Shown piece after piece: positions 9,996-17,737 of a stretch of DNA of 64,000 nucleotides. Each line of letters opens with the position of its first letter. Within the stretch, counting starts at the first letter, position 1. This DNA is from Leptospira idonii (lineage in GTDB: Bacteria > Spirochaetota > Leptospiria > Leptospirales > Leptospiraceae), in contig NZ_RQHW01000028.1 in NCBI RefSeq assembly GCF_004770995.1, positions 124,001 through 188,000 on the forward strand, read 5' to 3'. A model generated the notes under the pieces. It was not told the origin of the DNA. It was given only the letters and a program-made list of their open reading frames with translations, and did not search any database. The position numbers and the translations under genes were made by a program.

Positions 9996-10637
9996 ATGAA
10001 AGATCTCTTCCGTAGATTCAAAATCTGGGTATTCACATTCGGTCTGTTTAAATTCAGTCTACTGTTTTCAGTCGGACTGCACGGATTCGTTTACCTCAGT
10101 TATGTGATCTACAATCTCCCCTGGTGGGGAGGAAGTTACGAAGAAGTAATATTAGATGATGTCGAAGTGGATTTTCAGGAATTCCCTCAGGTAAGTTCCA
10201 CTTCCAGCCCTGCCCCCGTCGAAAAACAAGAATGGGTGGAAGGTTCCAATAAGGATCAAAATGCGGAAGTCCCGGACAATACGGACATCAACCCGAATCA
10301 GGTTTCCGGCAACGGAACCGACAAAGACGGGTATCTTCTCTATTACAACGGAGACAGACCTCCTACTCCCATCATAGATTTCGATTTAAAACAATATTTC
10401 CCGGAAGCTGCCAAAGCTGTGAATATCAGCAGAAAGGTAGTCGTGGTAATGATTCAAGTGGATGAAACGGGGCAGTTGCAAGGTGCAAAGATTGTCTCCG
10501 GCCGAGCGGGTTACGGATTCGATGAGGCTGCACTGAAAATCACCAGAATGGCACGCTACACCCCCGGATATAACGATGGTAAGCCGACAAAAATGGCATA
10601 TCGTATGCCGATTCTTTTTGATTTAGAGGATGAATGA
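9996..10637 (+). CDS. tonB: TonB-family energy transducer
   Basis: A 213-residue TonB-like protein. It has one N-terminal membrane anchor (about residues 15-40), then an acidic, Pro/Asn/Ser-rich periplasmic spacer. The C-terminal TonB domain covers about 130-211, ending in GYGFDEAALKITRMARYTPG, the usual helix before the last strand. It would transmit ExbB/ExbD motor force to TonB-dependent outer-membrane receptors. The spacer lacks the classical Pro-Lys/Pro-Glu repeats and is short. Its start is one base after exbD and its stop overlaps the next gene, so the four genes are translationally linked. No TonB-dependent receptor is encoded nearby. Confidence 0.92.
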   Translation: MKDLFRRFKIWVFTFGLFKFSLLFSVGLHGFVYLSYVIYNLPWWGGSYEEVILDDVEVDFQEFPQVSSTSSPAPVEKQEWVEGSNKDQNAEVPDNTDINPNQVSGNGTDKDGYLLYYNGDRPPTPIIDFDLKQYFPEAAKAVNISRKVVVVMIQVDETGQLQGAKIVSGRAGYGFDEAALKITRMARYTPGYNDGKPTKMAYRMPILFDLEDE

Positions 10638-13054
10638 CGATGAAAAGGAAAAAGATCGCAATTTGCAGTTTTTTCGCCGTTGGATTGATCGCACTGATCG
10701 GTTTTCACTCCCGACCAATCACGGGAAACAGTGAAGGCAAATCTTTCAGGTTCCCTTCCGGATTATTGCCGGATCCTTACGAATTGTACGAAAGTATTCC
10801 CAAATTACAAGCACTAGACGACATCAAACCCCCTAAAAGTTTCGATCTTTCCGAATCTTTTCCTCAACCGGGAGACCAAGGAACGCAAAAAAGCAGCGCA
10901 GGATTCGCAGTCGCATACGGACTTATTTCTTTTCTAGAAGCGGAAAGAACCAATAAAAAAGACATCTCAGAATTGGATCCTCTTTCGGAAGAAGGCGGAA
11001 AAAATTTATATTCCCCTTCCTTTCTATACAATCAACTGAACGGAGGGAAGGATACGGGAGCATCGCTGCTGGAAACACTGATTCTAGCACAAAGCAGAGG
11101 TTCGGTGACTTGGGAACAGATGGGTTATAATCCTTCTCAATTTAGAAACAGACCGGGTGCGGGCCTGATCGAAGAAGGAAGAAAAACCAGAATCTCCCGC
11201 ATCTTTAAAATCGATCCAAGCGATTTACAAAGCATCAAAGCAGCCATTTCCGAAAAAAATCCGGTCATCATTTCTTTTCTAACGTATGAAAATTTTTTAT
11301 CCGCCAAAGGAAGTTCCGTATATCAATCCGAATCAGGAAATTTGGTAGGAGCCCAATCTTTGGTGTTAGTCGGATATGACGACGGCCAAAAAACGTTCCG
11401 AGTTTGGAATTCTTGGGGAAAAGAATGGGGAGACAAGGGATATCTTTCGATATCCTATCCTATCATCCAAAAACTGACTCGTTCCGCTTATATCGGTAAA
11501 CCGACGGAAGATATGGAGCTTTTAACCGAAAAACAAGTGTTTAATGTTCTTAACAAAATCCCTTCCAAAGGAAGAGACCTCCGTCCTCCTTCGGAAGTTT
11601 TCGCTTCCAAAGGAGAATTTAAGGACAAAATCAGAATCGTTTGGACAAAAGATTCGAAAGCCATCGGTTACGAAGTGTACCGTAAAAGAAAAGGCGAATC
11701 CAAATTCCAGATGGTGGGGCTTTCCAGACAAAGTTTTTTCGAAGACGCAGGTGTTCAGAAAAACTTGGCCTATACTTACAGAGTCGCCAGCTTAGACGAA
11801 ACAAGAATCTCTCTTCCTTCTTCCGACTCTAACGACGGATTTGCGAGCGAGGAAGTTAAGATCACGGACATCCTTCCCATCACCAACCTAAAAGCGAATG
11901 TCGCTAAAACAAACGACAGAATCGAATTGGAATGGGACAGCCATATCACTGCGGACCAATATTCCGTTTACAAATGGAATCCTGCCATTAAAATCTTCCG
12001 TTTTCTTGGCAAAACGAACAAACCAGTTTATATCGATTACAAAGCTTCCCGCAACGGAGACAGCGAAATCTACAGAGTGTTTCCTCACGGCAAAAATAGA
12101 AACGGGGAAGGAAGTTCCTATGTTTCCGCACATTTGGATCCTTCCGAAAGTGTGAAGCCGAAACCTACCGGACTTGCTGTGACCAAAGGCGTTTATATCA
12201 ATAAAGTTCTGTTAGAGTGGGATGGTTCTCCTGCGGCGCATGAATATGCCGTCTTCCGAAGAAAAAATGCGGATGAAAATTGGGAAAAAATCGGCAATAC
12301 GAAAGACACAAGTTTTGCGGATTCCAACCCTCCTCTTACGGAAAACGATTATTCCGTTTCCGCTATTTTCAGCGAACAAAGATACAGCCAGCCTTCCGAA
12401 GTAGAAACCGGATTCGCTTCCATTCTTTCCAAAAGAGCGGAACTTTCCAAAACTCCTGAGCTCACTCGCATTGTAGAAAATCTTTCCAAAAAAGAAGTCA
12501 CTCTTGTTTGGAAGAAAAATCCTTCCGTAGAACAATACACAGTCTATTCGCGAAGAAAACAAGAAACAGAATGGAAGAAGGTAGCGCAAGTTCCCGGATC
12601 CGCTTCCGAAGTATCCGTACCCGGATTGGAGAAAAATCAGTTTTATTTTTTCATCCTGAAGGCGAAAGAAACAGGCAAAGAAGAAAGTATCGCTTCACAA
12701 CCGTTTATCGCAGTTCTAAGTGATATCGTAGCCGATCTAAAAAAGATCAAAACTTTCGGAGAATCCACCATTACTAAGTTCGTCGGTCCTTGGACCGCTA
12801 TGTATTGGGACGGAAAATCTTCCGTAAAACAAGTTCGTCTGGAAATTCAGCCGGAAGAAACGGAAGACAGCTACATATTGAAATGGAACAACCAAGAATT
12901 CTATAGAGGGAAGAACATAGTAGACTCCAACCTTCTCGAAGAAAAAGGAAGATGGAGAATCAAACTCTCTCCGAATCAGGACTCCCTTTCCGGAGAATTT
13001 TTGGAAAAAGACTTATTGCCTGAAAAAGGATATTTGTCTTTCGTAAGAGAGTAA
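10634..13054 (+). CDS. Papain-fold (C1) pseudopeptidase fused to FN3 domains
   Basis: An 806-residue exported protein with an N-terminal membrane/signal helix (about residues 5-25). Residues about 65-290 follow the peptidase C1 layout, including DQG...SAGFA (81-92), VGYDDG and the WNSWGKEWGDKGY box. Aligned to papain, the oxyanion Gln (Q82) and active-site Asn (N259) are kept. Catalytic Cys25 is Ser88 (with the neighbouring structural Cys22 as Gln85), and His159 is Gln241. It is therefore probably not a protease but a binding or scaffold module. Four fibronectin type III-like repeats follow (about 300-700, each with an EVYRK/YSVYK-type strand), then a C-terminal beta domain of about 95 residues. 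The ATG overlaps the tonB stop; an ATG two codons on has better Shine-Dalgarno spacing. Operon position suggests a periplasmic partner of the Ton motor. Confidence 0.8.
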   Translation: MTMKRKKIAICSFFAVGLIALIGFHSRPITGNSEGKSFRFPSGLLPDPYELYESIPKLQALDDIKPPKSFDLSESFPQPGDQGTQKSSAGFAVAYGLISFLEAERTNKKDISELDPLSEEGGKNLYSPSFLYNQLNGGKDTGASLLETLILAQSRGSVTWEQMGYNPSQFRNRPGAGLIEEGRKTRISRIFKIDPSDLQSIKAAISEKNPVIISFLTYENFLSAKGSSVYQSESGNLVGAQSLVLVGYDDGQKTFRVWNSWGKEWGDKGYLSISYPIIQKLTRSAYIGKPTEDMELLTEKQVFNVLNKIPSKGRDLRPPSEVFASKGEFKDKIRIVWTKDSKAIGYEVYRKRKGESKFQMVGLSRQSFFEDAGVQKNLAYTYRVASLDETRISLPSSDSNDGFASEEVKITDILPITNLKANVAKTNDRIELEWDSHITADQYSVYKWNPAIKIFRFLGKTNKPVYIDYKASRNGDSEIYRVFPHGKNRNGEGSSYVSAHLDPSESVKPKPTGLAVTKGVYINKVLLEWDGSPAAHEYAVFRRKNADENWEKIGNTKDTSFADSNPPLTENDYSVSAIFSEQRYSQPSEVETGFASILSKRAELSKTPELTRIVENLSKKEVTLVWKKNPSVEQYTVYSRRKQETEWKKVAQVPGSASEVSVPGLEKNQFYFFILKAKETGKEESIASQPFIAVLSDIVADLKKIKTFGESTITKFVGPWTAMYWDGKSSVKQVRLEIQPEETEDSYILKWNNQEFYRGKNIVDSNLLEEKGRWRIKLSPNQDSLSGEFLEKDLLPEKGYLSFVRE

Positions 13055-13055
13055 A

Positions 13056-13466
13056 TCAATTCCACTTCTCAATAAAAGAATCGGGTAATTTCCAAGGTCT
13101 CTGTTTTTCGAAATCGAAAAACAGGGAATGAAATACCGCCTTACAGACCACAGCTCCATCCGACATCCGTTTCATCGTTTGGAACACTTTGCCTTTCGCT
13201 TTGGAAAGCTCTCCGAAGCTGGTTTCTATGGCGACCGTATCCGGATGACTCACCGGTTTGCTGTATTCCAACTCCGCCTTGTAGATGACAGGACCGATCT
13301 TCTTGGCTCTCATTTCCGCAAGGGAAAACCCTTCGTTTTCCAAAGCCTGCATCCTGGCTTCGTCAAAATAAAACTGATACACTCCGTTATTGACATGGCC
13401 GTTGGAATCCATCTGGCTCCACAACACTTGAATTTCAGAAAGAAACGGTTCCGTTGCAACTTTCAT
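13056..13466 (-). CDS. Acyl-CoA thioesterase, hotdog fold (4HBT-like)
   Basis: A 136-residue single hotdog-domain protein. The motif WSQMDSNGHVNNGVYQFYFDEAR near residue 16 is the 4-hydroxybenzoyl-CoA thioesterase signature, with the Asp of MDSNGHVN as the likely catalytic residue. Such enzymes hydrolyse acyl-CoA thioesters in the cytoplasm; chain specificity cannot be read. It is divergent from the TetR gene at 13618, and two palindromic operators lie between them, so it is probably a TetR target. It converges with the papain-fold gene, one base apart. Confidence 0.87.
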   Translation of the reverse strand: MKVATEPFLSEIQVLWSQMDSNGHVNNGVYQFYFDEARMQALENEGFSLAEMRAKKIGPVIYKAELEYSKPVSHPDTVAIETSFGELSKAKGKVFQTMKRMSDGAVVCKAVFHSLFFDFEKQRPWKLPDSFIEKWN

Positions 13467-13504
13467 CCTATCCCCCGCGAGATTCTATCTACTTGAAGCT
13501 TTTG

Positions 13505-13518
13505 ACAGACCGGTCTGT
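13505..13518. promoter_or_regulatory. Putative TetR operator 1
   Basis: Perfect 14-bp palindrome ACAGACCGGTCTGT between the divergent thioesterase and TetR genes. It overlaps a TTGACA hexamer on the plus strand. AGACC...GGTCT half-sites are typical of TetR/AcrR-family operators. Confidence 0.7.
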
Positions 13519-13531
13519 CTGTCAAATCCAA

Positions 13532-13555
13532 AAAACAGACAATTTGGTCTGTTTT
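13532..13555. promoter_or_regulatory. Putative TetR operator 2
   Basis: Inverted repeat AAAACAGAC-N6-GTCTGTTTT with perfect 9-bp arms. Its ACAGAC/GTCTGT half-sites match operator 1. The two centres are 32 bp apart, about three helical turns, so two dimers could bind on one DNA face. Confidence 0.7.
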
Positions 13556-13617
13556 TCTTGACTTTCCCGGAAAAAGGAGCATTCTAGGAGGTGGTAGATT
13601 TTCTTTCGGTAGAAACA

Positions 13618-14232
13618 ATGAACTCTTTGGAAACACAAGAATCCCCTTCCCTTTCTCCCAAATTCAGGATTCTGTCTACCGCCAAACGTTTATTCTATGA
13701 ACAAGGGTATTATCATACGGGGATCAATCAGATCATCAAAGAATCGAAGTCCGCAAAAGCTTCTTTTTACGATCATTATCCTTCCAAAGCGGATTTAGGA
13801 AAAAGCGTAATTCAAAACTATTCTTTGGAAATCCAGGTATGGTTTCGTGCCATTCTAAAAAAAAGCAACAACCCGGAGGAATTCGTAAATCACCTAGCGG
13901 ATGCTATTTTATTACAAACTCGTTCCTCAGAATCCATCTATCACGGCTGTCCTGTTGCGATTTTTTCCTGTCAATTTCCCAGTTCGGAGGAACCTTTCGC
14001 TACTGAATTTCGCCAAGCAATCCAACAATGGGAATCCATGTTCTCTCGTTTCTGGGAGAAGATGAAATCGGAAGAATGGATTTTGCCGAATACGGATGTC
14101 TTAGGGCTTTCCAGAGATTTGATCACACTTTACGAAGGAGCCTTGATGAACTGGAGACTTTCACAAAACATGAATTATTTGGAAAGAATGAAAGAGTCTA
14201 TGCAGGAAAGAATCGGAAGAGTTAGAAGATAG
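13618..14232 (+). CDS. TetR/AcrR-family transcriptional regulator
   Basis: A 204-residue repressor-type protein. The N-terminal helix-turn-helix (about residues 20-65, ending KASFYDHYPSKADLGKSVI) is the TetR DNA-binding signature. The C-terminal ligand domain contains GCPVAIFSCQF, a Cys-bearing version of the segment seen in NemR-like members. The region upstream holds two matching palindromes shared with the divergent thioesterase, so autoregulation and control of that gene are likely. Start choice is uncertain: ATG 13618 has no good ribosome site. A strong AGGAGG lies at 13586, immediately against an in-frame GTG at 13591, which is too close for normal initiation. The effector is unknown; an acyl-CoA or electrophile is plausible. 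Confidence 0.85.
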   Translation: MNSLETQESPSLSPKFRILSTAKRLFYEQGYYHTGINQIIKESKSAKASFYDHYPSKADLGKSVIQNYSLEIQVWFRAILKKSNNPEEFVNHLADAILLQTRSSESIYHGCPVAIFSCQFPSSEEPFATEFRQAIQQWESMFSRFWEKMKSEEWILPNTDVLGLSRDLITLYEGALMNWRLSQNMNYLERMKESMQERIGRVRR

Positions 14233-14479
14233 TGCTGCTTTGGCAATTGTCTCTGCATTTCCTTTCCAAACCGATACAAGTTCCCATTAGAATGGAGAAA
14301 TCCTGAGAGGAATAGGAAGGAGAAGCAGTCACTCCTTTAAAGAGCACATCGTTTTTTAAAAAACATTCCCCTTCGATCGTGGAACATTTATTTCTTTCAT
14401 AACAACTGCTTCTCGGAGAAAAAGGGGCGCCGCAATCCGACAGCCAAACAAATAAACTTAGAATAAAAAGTTTTTTCAT
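14222..14479 (-). CDS. Small Cys-rich lipoprotein
   Basis: An 85-residue putative lipoprotein. The signal peptide ends in LSDC (Cys16). Six further Cys (SSCYERNKC, GECF, GTCIG, RKCRDNC) suggest three disulphides in a small periplasmic domain. No family is recognised. Its ATG overlaps the pyrophosphorylase stop by four bases and it is the last gene of the five-gene operon beginning at 19234. Its 3' end overlaps the convergent TetR gene by 11 bases. Confidence 0.65.
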   Translation of the reverse strand: MKKLFILSLFVWLSDCGAPFSPRSSCYERNKCSTIEGECFLKNDVLFKGVTASPSYSSQDFSILMGTCIGLERKCRDNCQSSTIF

Positions 14480-15894
14480 AAAACTACTGTTTCATTCTCT
14501 AACACGGATCTACCGAGAGAGGAAATTTTCTTTTTCTGACCAGATCGATTTTCGATGTTCACTTTGCCGATGATTCGGACAGTTGCGTCGAACTCCACCT
14601 CTCCTTTCACGTTCAATTCTTCACAAGACACGATGGAAGGATATTCTAGAAACAAGGAATCGAAAGCGTTGATCTTTTTATAGAATGTTTCATCCAAACT
14701 TACGATGACTTCCCCCAAACCCTTTTCCTTTCTTGCCTTGGACATAGTGAGTGAAAAATCTTCGTTCAAAGTGTACGCATCCGATCTTCGAACCAAATAA
14801 TCCTCCGTTTTTTTCACAGGAGCGAAACGGTCTCTGGGAATGATAATTCCTTTGAATTTGGGAAAGTTGCCGACTGCGGAACCCATCGCAGTTTCCAATT
14901 GGATCACATCTTTTCCTTCCACTTGTTTCGGATTGACGATCAAAGAAAGAGAAAAATTCCCTTCCGCAAAACGTTTCTTCAGTGAACGAAGATTGATCCA
15001 TAAGTTATTTGTGGAAAAGGTTCTGAATTTTCCAAGACCGCTGAACTCGTGTTCGTTTTCCTTAGGTACTTGCGCCGTTTCTAAAAGTTCGTATTTTACG
15101 AAACGACCTCCTACCGTTTTACGGTAAATGGCTCCCCCTTTTTTATCCGCAAGGGTTTTGGGAGTCATTTCCATAGCGAAGTCGATCCCTTCCTTTAAAA
15201 AATAGGAAACGATATGAGGATCTACCGTCGCACCTAAATTGTCTCCGTTCGACAGAAAGGCCACTTCGTATCCTGCGGTGAGAAGCTCATCCAAAATGCC
15301 GGTCTCTACCAAAGTAAAGTAGATGTCTCCGTGGCCGGGAGGGCACCATTCTTCTTTGGGGTTGGATAGATGAACGGGTGTTAAATCTTTTGAATTGAGT
15401 CTTGGTACTTTATGTTGCAGAAAACTGGTGGGAAAGTTTTGACGGAACCCGATTTTATTTAATTCCTCTGCGGAATCTTTCTGAGTGTTGTAAGAATCCA
15501 TCAGAAGCAATGGAACTTCGATTTGATGCCTGGAACGAATGTATTCGATTTGTGCGGCCATTACCGCAAGAAAAGACTTACCGTCTTTCATAGGAATGAG
15601 GGACTTTGCTTTTTCCAAACCCATAGAGGTTCCTAAACCTCCGTTCAATTTGACCACAACCAGTTTGGATAGAGCTTGAGGATCTGCCGGATACTTCTGC
15701 TGGATTTCGGAGAAATCGATTTCATCCTCTTTCGGATTCAAATCTCCTACTTCTTCCCAACGGACAATGCCTGTTTCTCCTTTGCGGACAGAATCAACTT
15801 TTTCTAGGAAATCTTCGATGAAAGCTTTGCTCAAACCTTCTTTTTCCATGGTTTCCCGAACCAATTGTTCCGCTATTTCTTTGGAAACTGACAT
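14476..15894 (-). CDS. UTP--glucose-1-phosphate uridylyltransferase (eukaryotic-type UDPGP)
   Basis: A 472-residue enzyme that makes UDP-glucose from UTP and glucose-1-phosphate, a sugar donor for envelope glycans. The nucleotide-binding signature KLNGGLGTSMGLEKAKSLIP lies near residue 83, followed by the conserved SNGDNLGAT (uridine site) and a C-terminal left-handed beta-helix region (ILVKGEV-like repeats). The sequence follows the UDPGP/UGP2 family, not bacterial GalU, and its length fits. A GGGGGG ribosome site precedes the ATG at 15894. It is co-transcribed with the small secreted protein upstream (8-base gap) and the small lipoprotein downstream (4-base overlap). Confidence 0.9.
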   Translation of the reverse strand: MSVSKEIAEQLVRETMEKEGLSKAFIEDFLEKVDSVRKGETGIVRWEEVGDLNPKEDEIDFSEIQQKYPADPQALSKLVVVKLNGGLGTSMGLEKAKSLIPMKDGKSFLAVMAAQIEYIRSRHQIEVPLLLMDSYNTQKDSAEELNKIGFRQNFPTSFLQHKVPRLNSKDLTPVHLSNPKEEWCPPGHGDIYFTLVETGILDELLTAGYEVAFLSNGDNLGATVDPHIVSYFLKEGIDFAMEMTPKTLADKKGGAIYRKTVGGRFVKYELLETAQVPKENEHEFSGLGKFRTFSTNNLWINLRSLKKRFAEGNFSLSLIVNPKQVEGKDVIQLETAMGSAVGNFPKFKGIIIPRDRFAPVKKTEDYLVRRSDAYTLNEDFSLTMSKARKEKGLGEVIVSLDETFYKKINAFDSLFLEYPSIVSCEELNVKGEVEFDATVRIIGKVNIENRSGQKKKISSLGRSVLENETVVL

Positions 15895-15902
15895 TTTCCC
15901 CC

Positions 15903-16262
15903 CTAGAGATTTTCATTCCATTCACCTAAGTGAATGCGATAAGGTTCCTCCAAATTTCCAGGCTCCCAGAGGAAAAAAACAAGAATTTCACGACCTTCCT
16001 CCCTCGGGACAGGAAGATTTTCCACAAGATCGTATTTTGTCATAAAAACGTTAAAATTAAAGACCCAAACCTTTCGGTTGTCCTTTCTTTTTTGCAATTG
16101 AATCCCCTTTTTCAGGGGATCGGTTTTGGTGATTTTTTGAAATGGGAGAGGATACAATCTTTCCCAGGCAATGGGAAGTTCTTTGTATGCTTTGTCGTAA
16201 TTAGGCGACTCTGCCGCAACCGGCAAAGCCGCTATCAAAAGTAGAAGGATCGATAAACGCAA
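15903..16262 (-). CDS. Small secreted protein of unknown function
   Basis: A 119-residue protein with a clear signal peptide (about 17 residues, LPVAAES cleavage). The mature part is rich in Trp, Lys and aromatic residues and ends RIHLGEWNENL. I recognise no family. Tight spacing (5 bases from the FadL gene, 8 to the pyrophosphorylase) puts it in the operon. A periplasmic location is inferred from the signal. Confidence 0.6.
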   Translation of the reverse strand: MRLSILLLLIAALPVAAESPNYDKAYKELPIAWERLYPLPFQKITKTDPLKKGIQLQKRKDNRKVWVFNFNVFMTKYDLVENLPVPREEGREILVFFLWEPGNLEEPYRIHLGEWNENL

Positions 16263-16267
16263 AAATC

Positions 16268-17725
16268 TTAATTCCGAGAGCTCACCATAATATAGAGAGA
16301 ATGAGCACTATATTCAAAAGATTGAGAAAGCGAATTGGGGTCAATTCGGGAATTTCCGGATCCGACTTCTCGAATATAGGTCAATGACAGTGCCGACTTG
16401 GAAGTGACCCAAGAAACGCCCAAACTCAAACCTCTGTTGCGGGAATATTCATTTCTAGGATCTGTCCCGGAACGAGCATTTTTATAAACCAATGTGGTAT
16501 CTCCGGAAGTAGCTGCCACTTGGTTGTTGAATGCACTTTGAAGATATAAATCCACTGCCGATTGGGTCCAAGAAATAGGCTTCGTATTCGGCTCGTTTGT
16601 GAAAAAACCGGCCCGAACGGAGAAAGTATCCATTACGTAGTATTCCATCCCGCCTGCAAAGTTCAATGTAGCTTCCCGAGTTAGTTCTCTCACTTCTCTA
16701 TCGTTGACTGTATATGTGGCTCTTCTTCCCAAGTAACTCACTTCGTCCTGAGATCGGCTCATTTTATAACCGGAAGTATAGATCATATCAAAAGCCGCAA
16801 GAAGTCTTGAAGTAGGGAAATATGCAACCCCCCAGCGGATCTCTGTCGTCTGTGGGATAGAGCCGATCAATTTCGGTTTTTGAGTGATGGCTCCGTTCTC
16901 TACGGAAGAAAATCCTGCATCGGTTCCTTCGATAAAATCCACTGCTGCGGTTCCTCTGGCACGTGCCGAATCCGTATAAACTTCGTTATAGAGACGATTT
17001 CCCCCTGTTACGAAGATACGTCTTAAACTTACCCCGAAGGATAATTTTTGTACAGGTTGGTATTGAATTCCGATCACAGGCATAAAACCGGTGGTCTTTC
17101 GATTGTCCACATAGTTTCGCATGACATAGGTAAGATCATTGAACTGTTGAAATTGGGATCTAGAAATTTCCTTAGTGTCGCTGAAATAATAAAGAGTTGC
17201 GCCGAAGGATAGTTTGCTGCTCAATAGATAAGCGAAACTAGGACCCACTAGAAGTTGGGAATATTTTTCTTTTACATAGTTTCTAGTCTGGTTGATGGTA
17301 GGAGAAACCAAAGGATAGTTCACCTGATCCGCACGATCGTAAGAGTAGTTATAGGTGTTTACGATCGAAAAACCGAACTTCCATTTGTCGAAGTTCTTCA
17401 AAATTCCGATAAAGTTAGGATTGTATCCTTCGTGAGTCTGATTATATACCTGACCGGGAGAATCTATATTGATATAACTTCTTTTTGCGTTTTTGAAATT
17501 ACTCGCAGATACGGAGATTCCGTCGTTATAGGCGAAACCCAATCCTGCAGGATTATAATAGGCCCCGGATGGATCGTCGGAGATTGCGGTAAACGCGCCT
17601 CCTAGACCTGCGGCTCTTTCTCCATAAAACCCTTGTATGTTGTTAAACGGCTCCGATGCGAACAGGGAAGCAGGAGTCGCTGCTATTAAACTGAAAAGAA
17701 TTCTTTTTTTTATTTTTTGTTTCAT
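16268..17725 (-). CDS. FadL/OmpP1/TodX-family outer-membrane transporter
   Basis: A 485-residue outer-membrane beta-barrel. After a signal peptide (about 23 residues, ending LFASE) comes the FadL hallmark GERAAGLGGAFTAISDDPSG plus AYYNPAGLGF, the plug/N-terminal region of the family. Alternating hydrophobic strands continue to a C-terminal aromatic-containing strand (SAHSLYIMVSSRN). FadL proteins carry long-chain fatty acids or other hydrophobic compounds across the outer membrane; in an organism living on fatty acids this is a natural uptake route. It lies 12 bases after a lipoprotein gene and before a small secreted protein, suggesting a combined envelope unit. Confidence 0.9.
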   Translation of the reverse strand: MKQKIKKRILFSLIAATPASLFASEPFNNIQGFYGERAAGLGGAFTAISDDPSGAYYNPAGLGFAYNDGISVSASNFKNAKRSYINIDSPGQVYNQTHEGYNPNFIGILKNFDKWKFGFSIVNTYNYSYDRADQVNYPLVSPTINQTRNYVKEKYSQLLVGPSFAYLLSSKLSFGATLYYFSDTKEISRSQFQQFNDLTYVMRNYVDNRKTTGFMPVIGIQYQPVQKLSFGVSLRRIFVTGGNRLYNEVYTDSARARGTAAVDFIEGTDAGFSSVENGAITQKPKLIGSIPQTTEIRWGVAYFPTSRLLAAFDMIYTSGYKMSRSQDEVSYLGRRATYTVNDREVRELTREATLNFAGGMEYYVMDTFSVRAGFFTNEPNTKPISWTQSAVDLYLQSAFNNQVAATSGDTTLVYKNARSGTDPRNEYSRNRGLSLGVSWVTSKSALSLTYIREVGSGNSRIDPNSLSQSFEYSAHSLYIMVSSRN

Positions 17726-17737
17726 ATATTTTTTGAT

